Under the pieces are notes generated by a model. The model saw only the letters and a list, made by a program, of their open reading frames with translations. It was not told the DNA's origin and did not search any database. Made by a program: the position numbers and the translations under genes. A stretch of 64,000 nt of DNA from Sphingopyxis sp. (GTDB lineage Bacteria; Pseudomonadota; Alphaproteobacteria; Sphingomonadales; Sphingomonadaceae): assembly GCA_016793775.1 (NCBI GenBank), contig JAEULK010000043.1, positions 124,001 to 188,000 on the forward strand, given 5' to 3'. Shown here in pieces: positions 1-8,249 of the stretch. The stretch's first letter is position 1; every line of letters starts with the position of its first letter.

Positions 1-111
1 AAGCTGTCCGAAGCCGCCGCGCGCGCCTCGCGCGAGACGGCGCAGGCGGCCGGCGTGCTGGCGCGCGAGGCGATCGCCGCGCAGGACGCGGCGGCCAAGC
101 TGCCCAAATGA
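1..111 (+). CDS. C-terminal end of an alanine-rich protein (partial)
   Basis: An open frame enters from the left edge and stops with TGA at 109-111, giving 36 residues rich in Ala, Arg and Glu that would form an amphipathic helix and end in Lys-Leu-Pro-Lys. The start lies outside the window. The piece is too short and too low in complexity to assign; phasin-like or coiled-coil proteins end this way, but that is a guess. It converges on the minus-strand porin remnant. Confidence 0.5.
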   Translation, partial: KLSEAAARASRETAQAAGVLAREAIAAQDAAAKLPK

Positions 112-143
112 CGCTGGGGCGGCGGCGCTTGCCGGCGTTGCCG

Positions 144-1004
144 CTAGAAACCAGCCAGTGAGAAGCTGGCCTCGGCGCGGAGACCGGGGACGATCGCATC
201 GGCGATGCCGGGGTCGGCGGACGGTTCCGGATATAATGGATGCTCGGCTGGACCGCGAGCCTTGCGGCGATCGGCGCCCGATAGGTGGCCTCGATCGCGA
301 CCTCGGATCGCGCCGCGCTGGTCGCGGCGCGATAGCTGTTTGAAGTGAAGGCTGCGGCGAGTGCGATCCCGAACTCATCCTCGTCGCGGCCGGGGCCCCA
401 GCCGCTGAACTTCAGCCCGGTGCTGGCGAAGCCGCCGAACATGTTGAACCGACCGGCCGCCTTGCCGCGGCGGAAGAAGGCGTCGACCTTGCGCTCGGCG
501 CGGCCCGTCGGCGGAAATTCGCAGCGAAAATAAGTGCCGGCATTGCCCTTGCCGGTTCCCGTGCCGTCGTTGCGGTCGAAGCGGGCGGTATAGTGCCAGC
601 GCCCGAGCAGCAGCTTGCCGCCGCCCAACGGGGCCTCGAGTTCGCCGACGAGCAAAGCGCCGTCGTCATCGCCGAGCTTGATCGCGGTGCGCCCGGGATG
701 GTTGGGGTTGCCCGGCACGACGTCGAGCACGGCGGCGCGCACTGCCCATCCGTCGGCTGGCGCCCATTGCGCGTATGGCAAGCGAGGTCGAAGGGAAAAT
801 CGCCGGGCCGTTCCGGTCGCTCTGCGCAAAGTCGGTGCCGATGCCGTGCGGGCTGCTGACGAACATTTGCAGCAGGACGGGGCCGTGGGTTTCGTCGATT
901 TCGGCCGGGGCGTGGATGTGGCTGTGCGGCGGATAGCCGAGATGCGCCGGCTGCGGCGCGCCATAGACCACGGAAGCGGCAAGAATCAGAGCGGATTTCG
1001 CCAT
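144..1004 (-). pseudogene. Decayed carbohydrate-selective porin (OprB family)
   Basis: Read from the ATG at 1004, which overlaps the stop of the upstream porin gene as TGATG, the frame gives a short leader and then OprB-like sequence (SSPHGIGTDFAQ, NGPAIFP). Near 768-772 the match moves to another frame, where a long OprB stretch continues (VPGNPNHPG, LLLGRWHYTARFDR, GPGRDEDEFGIALA, VQPSIHYIRN). Near 224-227 it returns to the first frame and ends at the TAG at 144 with a typical barrel end (ASFSLAGF). Two single-base indels are therefore needed. In addition, roughly the first 120-150 residues of a normal OprB of about 400 residues are missing, which sequencing error alone would not explain. 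It is the last gene of the operon running down from 3383. Family match is by eye. Confidence 0.75.
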
Positions 1005-2290
1005 CAGAAGCTCACCATGAAGGCGAGGCGGATGCGATCGAGCCAGTCGCTTGGCGACAGGCTGCCGGCATAGGCCGGATCGAGCGGACGATAATGATAC
1101 CAGAGTAGGTCGAGTTGGAGGTGCGGCGCGGGCACATAGCCGATGCCGAGGCCATGCAGCCGGTAGTTGGTAGACAGGTCGATATTGTCGTGGCTGAACG
1201 CCGCGAGTACCGAGTCCACTTCGACTTCGGAATAATTATAGGCGATGCGGACGTCGCCGGGCTTGGCGGTGCGGCCGGCGGCGAATTCGAGGTTGAAGGC
1301 GGTGTCGCCGGGGACAGCGGCGCCGAGGTTCTTCACATAATCGGCGGTGAAGGCGAGCGGCCAGCGGTCCGACAATCCCGACCAGCCGAGCGTGCCGATG
1401 CCCTCGGCCAAGTGGAAATCGGACAGATAGCGACCGCCCGCCAGCAGATTGCCGCGGAAGTCGCCGGCATCGGCCCCCGCGACCGAGCCCAGGCGGTAAT
1501 GATAATAGCTGCCGGTCAGGCCTGCCTTGAAATCGGATGACAGTGGCGCGGACAGGGCAAGCTGGCCGCCCAGCATGTCGCTGTCGCGGGCGACCGACGC
1601 CTCGTCGATGACGAACCATATGCCGCGCGCATCGATCCGCGCTTTGCCGACGTTGGCGCCATAGGCCGCCGCGACGCCCTGCGGCGATACGTCGCTGTCC
1701 CACAGCATATCGGTCCGCTGGAATTGCTGCGGGAATTTGCCGACATAGGTGGTGAAGCCGCCATTACTGTAGCGAATCCACGCTTGGTCCAGCGACACCT
1801 GGAAATCGTCGACGAAATTGCCGAGCGTGACGTCGGTCGAATTGGGATCGTCGGGGTCGCCCGTCGCAATCTGTGTGCCGACCGCGAAATGATCGTCGAT
1901 CTTGTAGGTCGCGCGCAGCCGGGCGCGCACCGCGGAACGCGACCGGTCGCGGCCATCGACGAAATTCCACTCCTGCCGAACGCGCATGTCGCCGCTCACG
2001 TCGAGGCCGGGCAGGCGGAAGGCGCCCTCGGGAGCGGTGCCGGTCGCGGCGACCGGCAGCGACGCGGCGGACGGCGCGGCGGCGACGACGGGCTGAGTCG
2101 GGGAGGGGGAGGGCGGCGAGGTCCGTTCAATCATCGTCGCCTGACGCGTCACCATCGCTTCGAGCTGGTCGATGCGTTGCTGTTGTTCTTCGAGTTTGCG
2201 TTCCAGCGCGGCAATGCGGCCTTCCTGCGCTTGGGCCGTGGGCACGAAGCTGAGCGCCGTGGCGGCGAGAAGCAAAGTCCGTATGTGCAT
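1004..2290 (-). CDS. Outer-membrane porin, Porin_5 type
   Basis: The product has 428 residues. Residues 1-21 are a signal peptide ending AQA. Residues 25-60 form a heptad-rich coiled coil (ALERKLEEQQQRIDQLEAM), followed by a Pro/Ala linker and a beta barrel from about residue 95 to the terminal Phe. Motifs such as SGDMRVRQEWNF, YVGKFPQQF and AAFSHDNI are typical of the putative porin family Porin_5. Such porins form outer-membrane channels for small solutes; the substrate is not predictable here. The start is 1 bp from the stop of the PepSY gene, so the two are surely cotranscribed, and its stop overlaps the start of the OprB remnant. Confidence 0.85.
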   Translation of the reverse strand: MHIRTLLLAATALSFVPTAQAQEGRIAALERKLEEQQQRIDQLEAMVTRQATMIERTSPPSPSPTQPVVAAAPSAASLPVAATGTAPEGAFRLPGLDVSGDMRVRQEWNFVDGRDRSRSAVRARLRATYKIDDHFAVGTQIATGDPDDPNSTDVTLGNFVDDFQVSLDQAWIRYSNGGFTTYVGKFPQQFQRTDMLWDSDVSPQGVAAAYGANVGKARIDARGIWFVIDEASVARDSDMLGGQLALSAPLSSDFKAGLTGSYYHYRLGSVAGADAGDFRGNLLAGGRYLSDFHLAEGIGTLGWSGLSDRWPLAFTADYVKNLGAAVPGDTAFNLEFAAGRTAKPGDVRIAYNYSEVEVDSVLAAFSHDNIDLSTNYRLHGLGIGYVPAPHLQLDLLWYHYRPLDPAYAGSLSPSDWLDRIRLAFMVSF

Positions 2291-2291
2291 G

Positions 2292-3383
2292 TCAGTCCTT
2301 CTTTGCCGCCGGTTTGCGGCGCTTGAGACAGAGGAGCACCCCCGCGACGATCATCGTCACGAGCCACAGTCCGACGGCGATGGAAAGCAGTCGCCCGACA
2401 AGGCCGCCGGCCTCGCCGGTGTGGATGGGGAATAGCGCGCTCATGAAGGCGCGCGCCGGTTCGGCCTCAGCGATCGGGAAAACGCCGCGCACAGCGCCGC
2501 TATTGGCATCGATCAGCAAGCGCGTGTCGCCATAGGCGCGGCGAATCTCCCCCGGGGCGTTGACGCGGGCATAATAGGTCGCGTCGCCGTCCTGCGGCCA
2601 GGCGACCTGCGTCAGGCTGCTGCCCGGCACGGCATCGACGGCGGCTTTTGCGGCCCGCGCAAAACCGATGGGCGGCCCGGCTGGCGGATTGGCCGGGAGT
2701 TCGACGCCTTTGGCACCGATGAGACTGCCTACGCCCTCCTCGAACTTCATCAGCGTGCCCGTCGCGGCAATCACCAGTGCGGGAAGCACCGCCCACAGCC
2801 CGACCGCCCGGTGCCAGCTGTAAAGGCGCGCGGCGGGCGGGCCCTTTTGGGCAGGGGTCAGCGCGCGCCGCCACGTGCCGCGCTTCGGCCAGGCCGCGAT
2901 CAAGCCGAGGACGAGGTTCGAGCAAAGCAGGATGCCGCTGATCGCGACGATCCAGCTGCCCCAGCTGCCCAGCAAATCATGGTGAAAGTCGACGAGCAAG
3001 CCCATCAGCCGCGTCTCGTCCTTGCGCGGACGGTCGATCACCGTGCCGTCGCCGAGCACGCGGACCGACCGGCTCTCGCCGTCCGGGCCCTCCAGATAGA
3101 TGTTGAAGCGATCGCGGTCGCTGCCCGTCGTCCAGACAGTCGTGACTTTCGATCCGGGGTCCTCGGCAATCAGCGCGTCGATCCGCCGCTCGATGGCGGC
3201 GAAATCGGCGGTGCGATGCGCGCTCGACAATCGCGCGTCGCCGATCTCCCAGTGAAATACGATCGCGATCCCGGTCAGCGCCTGCAGCAGCCAGAAGACC
3301 GCGGCGCCGAGGCTGAGCCAGCGGTGGATGGTCAAAATCGACTGGCGGATGGGCGTTCTCCCGGCGGCAAGGGAAGGCTTCAT
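2292..3383 (-). CDS. PepSY-associated inner-membrane protein
   Basis: The product has 363 residues. It opens with a short basic segment, a membrane helix containing HRWLSLGAAVFWLLQ, a periplasmic PepSY-type region, a further helix pair around WIVAISGILL and KRGTWR, a second periplasmic loop and a last helix before a basic tail (CLKRRKPAAKKD). This is the architecture of PiuB/FoxB-like proteins found beside siderophore receptors, proposed to be membrane reductases acting on imported ferric complexes. I chose the ATG at 3383 because the frame upstream is arginine-rich and runs through the operator motif at 3416-3448. It heads the operon PepSY, Porin_5, OprB remnant. A paralogue of nearly the same length lies at 25286-26380. 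Confidence 0.82.
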   Translation of the reverse strand: MKPSLAAGRTPIRQSILTIHRWLSLGAAVFWLLQALTGIAIVFHWEIGDARLSSAHRTADFAAIERRIDALIAEDPGSKVTTVWTTGSDRDRFNIYLEGPDGESRSVRVLGDGTVIDRPRKDETRLMGLLVDFHHDLLGSWGSWIVAISGILLCSNLVLGLIAAWPKRGTWRRALTPAQKGPPAARLYSWHRAVGLWAVLPALVIAATGTLMKFEEGVGSLIGAKGVELPANPPAGPPIGFARAAKAAVDAVPGSSLTQVAWPQDGDATYYARVNAPGEIRRAYGDTRLLIDANSGAVRGVFPIAEAEPARAFMSALFPIHTGEAGGLVGRLLSIAVGLWLVTMIVAGVLLCLKRRKPAAKKD

Positions 3384-3415
3384 TCGCACCAAATGCGCGA
3401 CGGACTGGGTCCCCA

Positions 3416-3448
3416 AAACATCCACTTTGGTAAAGGATACGGGTCCAA
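3416..3448 (-). promoter_or_regulatory. Bipartite motif upstream of PepSY gene (site B)
   Basis: On the plus strand AAACATCCA (3416-3424) is followed after 16 bases by GGGTCCAA (3441-3448). The same pair with GGGACCAA and 17-base spacing occurs at 5932-5965 and 8213-8246. It lies 33 bases upstream of the PepSY start. It may be an operator for the nearby MocR regulator (inference). Confidence 0.6.
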
Positions 3449-3582
3449 GTGGCCTCCTTCTCGCAACCCAGGACGTTGAACACCGCCGTTTCGGTCGCTG
3501 TTGACCCCTCTCCCGATTCCTTTCATTGTAGGCGGAGCCATCGGCGTCGGCCGCCGGCCCAATCGGATGCTCTGCGCTTCGT

Positions 3583-3611
3583 AAAAAAAGCCCGGCTGTT
3601 TCCAGCCGGGC
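3583..3611 (-). terminator. Rho-independent terminator of the TonB receptor gene
   Basis: A 9-bp stem GCCCGGCTG/CAGCCGGGC with a 4-base loop (3590-3611) is followed, on the minus strand, by seven T residues. It starts 24 bases after the receptor's stop codon and separates the receptor from the PepSY gene, which has its own motif site downstream of this terminator. Confidence 0.88.
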
Positions 3612-3634
3612 CAAAGCTCGCAAGCCTGCTGCCG

Positions 3635-5827
3635 CTAGAAGTCGGCGGTCACGGACAATTTGAGGGTTCTCGGCAGTCCCTGGAGCAGCGATGCGTCGAA
3701 CGCCGGGAAGCTCGTAAAGGCTGCGGCCCAATAGCGCCTGTTGAAGACGTTATCGACATTCGCCCGGAAGGTGATCGGATTGTCTCCGAGTACCGTCACG
3801 AAACGCGCGCCGACATCGAAGCGGGTCCAGGATTTAAGTTCCAGCGTGTTCAACTGGTTTACCATTTGCGGACCCGTGTGTATGACCCGGCCCGTCAAGG
3901 TGAGGCTGGGGACGACATCCCATTCCACATTGGCGTTGAGGGTATAATCGGGAACGCCGACAGCCTTTTTCCCGTCGAGCGCGATATTGGCGTTTTTGGT
4001 CAGCTTGGCGTCGTTAATCGCGGCGCCCGAGATGATACGAAGGCCCTTTGCCACTTCTCCGTCGATCGCGAGTTCGATACCGCGGTTTCGTTGTTCGCCC
4101 TCGACGACGAAAATCCGGGTCGGTCCGGTCGTCGGCAGTGGCGATATGTTGCGGCTATAGGCATTAGGCCGCTTGGTCTGATAGGCCGCGATGGAAGCGT
4201 TTATTCCGCCGATTATTACCTTGCCGCCGATCTCATACTGCGTGGTCTTGTAGGGATCGAATACTTCGCCCGAGTTGATGATCGCAGGATCGATCGGTGC
4301 GACATCGCCCTTGACGAGCCCTTCGATCCGGTTCGCGTAAAGCGAAATCCGCTCGTTCGGCTTGGCGACCAGGCCGATCACTGGGGTCGTGACGCCCGCC
4401 TTGTACCGGCTGGTCAGCCCGCCGGGCGGGATCGCGCCGGTCTGATTATAGGCATAGCGCCTGTCCTCGATCTGTTGGTAGCGAAGCCCGGCGGTCAGCA
4501 ACAGCCTGTCGTCGGCGAAGCCCAATGTGTCGGAGACATAGAGGCTGTGATATCGCGTGCGGGCGACGGGGAACGGATCGTCGAGATCGCCGCCGCGTAC
4601 CGCATTCTCGGGCGGGCGCGGCACCTGAACGGGATTGTATATATTGGTCACATAGGCGCCGTAGCGTTGATAGGCGTTGCGGTTGACCTGCCAGCTCAGC
4701 GATCCGCCAATGTTCAATTCATGCGAAATACTGCCCGAATTGCCTCGAATGCGGAAGCCGGCCTGGCCAGCTTCGTTGTTGTCGGTCCGAGGGGTGAACT
4801 GGGCATTGTTCCCGGTCGCGGTGCCCAGTACCGGATCGGTAACGAGAACCGCGTTGAGCGACACGCCTTCTTCCATGCCGTCGCGCGCACCGAAGGACGC
4901 ATAGAATTCGGCATTGTCGGCAAGGTCGTATTCGAAACCCACGATGCCGAAGATATCCCGCTGTTCGTATGTCTGCCATTGCTGCGAATAGTTGACGTCG
5001 CCCCGGGGAACGCGCGGGATGACGGTCGAGATTGCGACCTTGTGGCGGAGTCCGCGCACGAACAGACGCTGATAGGCGAGGTCGACGGTCAAGCGTGCGC
5101 GATCGCTATTCCAGTCTAGCGCGATGCCGAACACCTTGGCATTGCGATATTCGTCATCGACTGCTACGTCGCCGCCCCGAATGGCGCCGTTAACGCGCAC
5201 GCCGAACTCACGATCGGTGCCAAAGCGGCGACCCACGTCCACTGCGCCGCCGAAATGCCGCGTCCCGGCATAGTTGAGGGTGACGCGGCTGATCTCCTTG
5301 TCGGTTGCTCGCTTGGAAGCCAGATTGATCCCGCCCCCAAGTCCCGACCCGCCCGGCGCGGCGCCATTGAGAAATGCGTTCGAGCCGTTCAGAACCTGAA
5401 CCTGGTCGTAAAGCTCGGGAGCGACAAGCTGGCGAGGCGTCAAACCGTACATTCCGTTATAGGCGATATCGTCGGACGCGAGGTTGAAACCCCGTACCAC
5501 GAAGAGTTCCGCGGGAGTACCGAACGCGGCGCTCGTGCGTATGGAGGGGTCGTTTTCGAGCACTTGTCCCAATGTTTGCGGCTGCTGATTGAGGATCAGG
5601 GCCGCGTTATAGCTTTTGACCGAAAAGGGCGTGTCCATCGCATCCTTTTCGCCCAGCGCGCCGAGGGAGCCCGTGCGGCTGACCTGACTCTGGTTGTTGC
5701 GCTGCGCGGTAACGACGATGCTCTCGTCGTCTTCCGTTTCCTGTGCAAAGGTCGGCGTCGTCGAAAGGAGCGCGACGCCCATGACCGCAAGCGCGCTTCC
5801 CCGATAAATGTTGCGATGGGCAACCAT
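3635..5827 (-). CDS. TonB-dependent siderophore receptor
   Basis: The product has 730 residues. A signal peptide ends at PTFAQ (about residue 29), followed by a TonB-box-like SIVVTAQR, a plug domain (NDPSIRTSAAFG, VVRGFNLASDD, NGSNAFLNGAAPGGSGLGG) and a 22-strand-type barrel ending in Phe. This is the siderophore-receptor branch of outer-membrane gated transporters, powered by TonB-ExbBD. I place the start at 5827 because AGGGGG sits about 8 bases upstream; the ATG six bases earlier is too close to it. It is monocistronic, with a strong terminator, and its leader carries copy A of the motif shared with the MocR neighbourhood. Ferric-complex uptake is the family expectation; another ligand is possible given the amidohydrolase context. 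Confidence 0.88.
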   Translation of the reverse strand: MVAHRNIYRGSALAVMGVALLSTTPTFAQETEDDESIVVTAQRNNQSQVSRTGSLGALGEKDAMDTPFSVKSYNAALILNQQPQTLGQVLENDPSIRTSAAFGTPAELFVVRGFNLASDDIAYNGMYGLTPRQLVAPELYDQVQVLNGSNAFLNGAAPGGSGLGGGINLASKRATDKEISRVTLNYAGTRHFGGAVDVGRRFGTDREFGVRVNGAIRGGDVAVDDEYRNAKVFGIALDWNSDRARLTVDLAYQRLFVRGLRHKVAISTVIPRVPRGDVNYSQQWQTYEQRDIFGIVGFEYDLADNAEFYASFGARDGMEEGVSLNAVLVTDPVLGTATGNNAQFTPRTDNNEAGQAGFRIRGNSGSISHELNIGGSLSWQVNRNAYQRYGAYVTNIYNPVQVPRPPENAVRGGDLDDPFPVARTRYHSLYVSDTLGFADDRLLLTAGLRYQQIEDRRYAYNQTGAIPPGGLTSRYKAGVTTPVIGLVAKPNERISLYANRIEGLVKGDVAPIDPAIINSGEVFDPYKTTQYEIGGKVIIGGINASIAAYQTKRPNAYSRNISPLPTTGPTRIFVVEGEQRNRGIELAIDGEVAKGLRIISGAAINDAKLTKNANIALDGKKAVGVPDYTLNANVEWDVVPSLTLTGRVIHTGPQMVNQLNTLELKSWTRFDVGARFVTVLGDNPITFRANVDNVFNRRYWAAAFTSFPAFDASLLQGLPRTLKLSVTADF

Positions 5828-5845
5828 GTTCATTTCCCCCTGTTG

Positions 5846-5910
5846 GTGTCCAAAAACCCCTCCCGGGCGGGCTGTGCGCAGGGCCAAGCCTCATCTCGGG
5901 ATTTGGACAC
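5846..5910. repeat. Perfect 9-bp inverted repeat in the receptor leader
   Basis: GTGTCCAAA at 5846-5854 and TTTGGACAC at 5902-5910 are exact reverse complements separated by 47 bases. They lie between the motif at 5932-5965 and the receptor start at 5827, so they could form a long-range stem in the mRNA leader or be two operator half-sites. The TTGGAC core resembles one half of the bipartite motif. Confidence 0.5.
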
Positions 5911-5931
5911 TAAACGGGCGATTGGGCCATT

Positions 5932-5965
5932 AAACATCCAGTTCGTCGTGCCGACTGGGGACCAA
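5932..5965 (-). promoter_or_regulatory. Bipartite motif upstream of TonB receptor (site A)
   Basis: AAACATCCA (5932-5940), 17 bases, then GGGACCAA (5958-5965) on the plus strand. It lies about 105 bases upstream of the receptor start and downstream of the amidohydrolase gene. It matches sites at 3416 and 8213. Candidate MocR operator (inference). Confidence 0.6.
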
Positions 5966-5996
5966 CTTTGCACTAATGTTACAAAGAGGGGAAAGT

Positions 5997-7664
5997 TTAT
6001 CCAAAGCGCTGGGTGCCGCCAACGATGGTGCGCAGCACTTTCGCGGTCGGAAGCTTGTGCGAGTCGATCGTCATCAGATCGCTGTCCCACACCACGAAGT
6101 CGGCAAGGAAGCCGGGCAGGATCGCCCCCATCATCGTCTCGTTGAAACCGGCATAGGCGGCTTCCTGCGTATAGCTGTGCATCGCCTGCGCCAGCGTGAC
6201 GCGCTGTTCGGGAAACCAGCCGTTCGGGTTCAACCCGTCGAGCGTCTCGCGGTCGACCGCCGCCTCGAGCCCGGTCAGCGGGTCGATCGGGGCCACCGGC
6301 CAGTCCGACCCCATGCAGACATGCGCGCCCGACCGGACGAGCGAGCCGAAAGCGAAGCTGGTCTTCAGCCGCTCCTCGCCAATCCGGCGCACCGCCCAGC
6401 GGCCGTCGTCGATGGCATGATAGGGTTGGACCGAGGCGATCACGCCCTGTCCCTTGAAGCGCGCGATCGCGTGGGGCTTCATATGCTGGACATGCTCGAC
6501 GCGGAAACGCCGGTCGCGTGGGCCGTTGGCCTTGGCGACGGCGGCGAGCGTGTCGAGCACGATGTCGTTCGCCTCGTCGCCGATCGCGTGCGTGGTGACC
6601 TGGAGCCCGGCCTTGTCGGCCCCCGTGATCCATGCCTTGAGGTCGGCAGGGTCGGTGACGATAATGCCGCGCGTCGCGGGATCGTCGGCATAGGCTTCGT
6701 AAAAGCGCGCGGTGCGCGATCCGAGCGAGCCGTCGAACACGACCTTGCAGGCGCCCCACTGGACCCAGTCGTCGCCGCGGCCTTCATCCTTGATCAGCTG
6801 GGCCTGTTTTTCCCAGTCCTTGAGCGGCAGATAGTGGCGGAAGCGCAGCCCCGTTTCGCCCTTGGCGCGCAGGCGGCGCGTGGCGTCGAAGCTGATCGTC
6901 TCGAGTTCGGTCGGATGGACCTGCGTCACGCCCTTGCCGAGCGCAAGGTCGATGCCGTGCAGGACCGTCGCGTCGATCTGGTCGGGGGTCGGCGCGCCGA
7001 TGGCACGGATGACGAGTTCCTTCGCCGCATCCTTGACGATACCCGTCGGCTCGCCCTTCGCGTCGCGCTCGATCACGCCGCCGGGAACCTCGGGCGTGTT
7101 GCGGTCGATCCCCGCCAGCTTCAGCGCCAGCGAGTTCAGGAACAGCATATGGAGGTCGTAGCGGATGACCGCGACCGGCGTGTCGGGGGTGACCGCGTCG
7201 ATCCAGTCCTTGTGCGGCATTTCGCCGCCCCAGCGGTCCTGGTCCCAATTGCCGCCCTCGAGCCACTGGCCCTTGGGCAGCGCCTTGGCCGCGGCGGCGA
7301 TGCGCTCGACGAATTCCTTGGGATTGGCGGCGTCGCGCAGCGAAGGCTGCGACAGCATCGTCGATCCGATCACGAAATGGACGTGCGGGTCGATGAAGCC
7401 CGGGGTGACGAAGGCACCCATGAGGTCGATGACCTGCGTCGCCTTGCCGGTGTGCGCGCGGACCGCATCCGCACCGATCGCGGCGATGCGGTCGCCCTTG
7501 ACCCCGATCGCGTCGCTGAAGGTCGCCGGGCCCGCGCCGGTCCAGATCCGGCCGTTGATATAGGCGGTGTCGAGGATGTCGCCGCTCTTGGCGAAGACGG
7601 GACGCGAGACGGCCGCCGCAGCGGTGCCGCCGGCGAGGGCGAGGAGCGTGCGGCGGCCGATCAT
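5997..7664 (-). CDS. Exported YtcJ-type amidohydrolase (Amidohydro_3)
   Basis: The product has 555 residues. The N-terminus MIGRRTLLALAGG followed by an Ala-rich stretch and PVFA looks like a twin-arginine-type signal. The catalytic domain shows the metal-binding HxH motif (HVH, residues 94-96), further histidines in THAIGDEAND and EHVQHM, and the late Asp in GSDWPVAP. These metal-dependent enzymes hydrolyse amide or formamide bonds; the substrate is unknown. I chose the ATG at 7664, which overlaps the stop of the upstream small-protein gene as TGATG, so translation is coupled. An in-frame start 15 codons earlier lies inside that gene. A related enzyme is encoded at 27046-28770. Confidence 0.85.
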   Translation of the reverse strand: MIGRRTLLALAGGTAAAAVSRPVFAKSGDILDTAYINGRIWTGAGPATFSDAIGVKGDRIAAIGADAVRAHTGKATQVIDLMGAFVTPGFIDPHVHFVIGSTMLSQPSLRDAANPKEFVERIAAAAKALPKGQWLEGGNWDQDRWGGEMPHKDWIDAVTPDTPVAVIRYDLHMLFLNSLALKLAGIDRNTPEVPGGVIERDAKGEPTGIVKDAAKELVIRAIGAPTPDQIDATVLHGIDLALGKGVTQVHPTELETISFDATRRLRAKGETGLRFRHYLPLKDWEKQAQLIKDEGRGDDWVQWGACKVVFDGSLGSRTARFYEAYADDPATRGIIVTDPADLKAWITGADKAGLQVTTHAIGDEANDIVLDTLAAVAKANGPRDRRFRVEHVQHMKPHAIARFKGQGVIASVQPYHAIDDGRWAVRRIGEERLKTSFAFGSLVRSGAHVCMGSDWPVAPIDPLTGLEAAVDRETLDGLNPNGWFPEQRVTLAQAMHSYTQEAAYAGFNETMMGAILPGFLADFVVWDSDLMTIDSHKLPTAKVLRTIVGGTQRFG

Positions 7665-8164
7665 CACTTCGTCGCCGCCTGCTTGCGCGGCGGGTTTTCG
7701 GCGCGCCATTTGTCGAGCCGCGCAAGCCAGGTCGCCGCCGACAGCGGGCCATAGGTCTTGGAATCGCTATGCTCGGCGACGAGTTGGCGGATGTTGACGA
7801 AATAGGCGGGGCCGCTCGGCAGGCCGAGTTCCTTCTGCTTCTTTTCCATCGCCGCTTCCTGTTCGGGGGTCGGCTCGATCCCGGTCACCGGCTTGAACAG
7901 GATGACGTCGAAATCGGCGCCATTCTCGTGGAAAAAGAGTTGGATCGGCGGCAGGCCGCCGGCCGCGGACACTTCGTCGGCCTGCGCGATCTGGCGGATG
8001 AATTCTTCCTGCTTGCCGGGGGCGAGCTTGAAGATTTCGAACCAAGCCTCGGGCCAGGCGGCCTTGTCCGTGGCGGCGGGTGCAGGTGCGGGGTCCTGTT
8101 GCGCGGCGGCGGGCGCCAGCGGCAACAAGGCGGCGGCGACGAATACTGCGACTTTATGGTTCAT
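7664..8164 (-). CDS. Small secreted protein paired with an amidohydrolase
   Basis: The product has 166 residues with a signal peptide (MNHKVAVF...AAAQ). The mature part opens with WFEIFKLAPGKQEEFIRQI and contains VSAAGG, TPEQEAAME and LGLPSGPAYFVNIRQ. The same blocks, in the same order, form the protein at 43968-44432, also directly upstream of an amidohydrolase gene, so the two are paralogues. The FKLAPGKQEEF segment recalls dimeric alpha/beta-barrel (NIPSNAP or EthD-like) proteins, but I cannot assign the family. A strong ribosome site (GGGAGGGAA) precedes the ATG at 8164. Its stop overlaps the amidohydrolase start. Confidence 0.75.
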   Translation of the reverse strand: MNHKVAVFVAAALLPLAPAAAQQDPAPAPAATDKAAWPEAWFEIFKLAPGKQEEFIRQIAQADEVSAAGGLPPIQLFFHENGADFDVILFKPVTGIEPTPEQEAAMEKKQKELGLPSGPAYFVNIRQLVAEHSDSKTYGPLSAATWLARLDKWRAENPPRKQAATK

Positions 8165-8212
8165 GATATTCCCTCCCGATCGTCGCAGATTTCCGCATCG
8201 CCATGGATCGCA

Positions 8213-8246
8213 AAACATCCAACAATCGCGTGATCGATGGGACCAA
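8213..8246 (-). promoter_or_regulatory. Bipartite motif upstream of small-protein/amidohydrolase operon (site C)
   Basis: AAACATCCA (8213-8221), 17 bases, then GGGACCAA (8239-8246). It sits 49 bases upstream of the small-protein start and ends 4 bases before the stop of the MocR gene. It is identical in layout to the site at 5932 and nearly so to that at 3416. Confidence 0.6.
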
Positions 8247-8249
8247 TGA

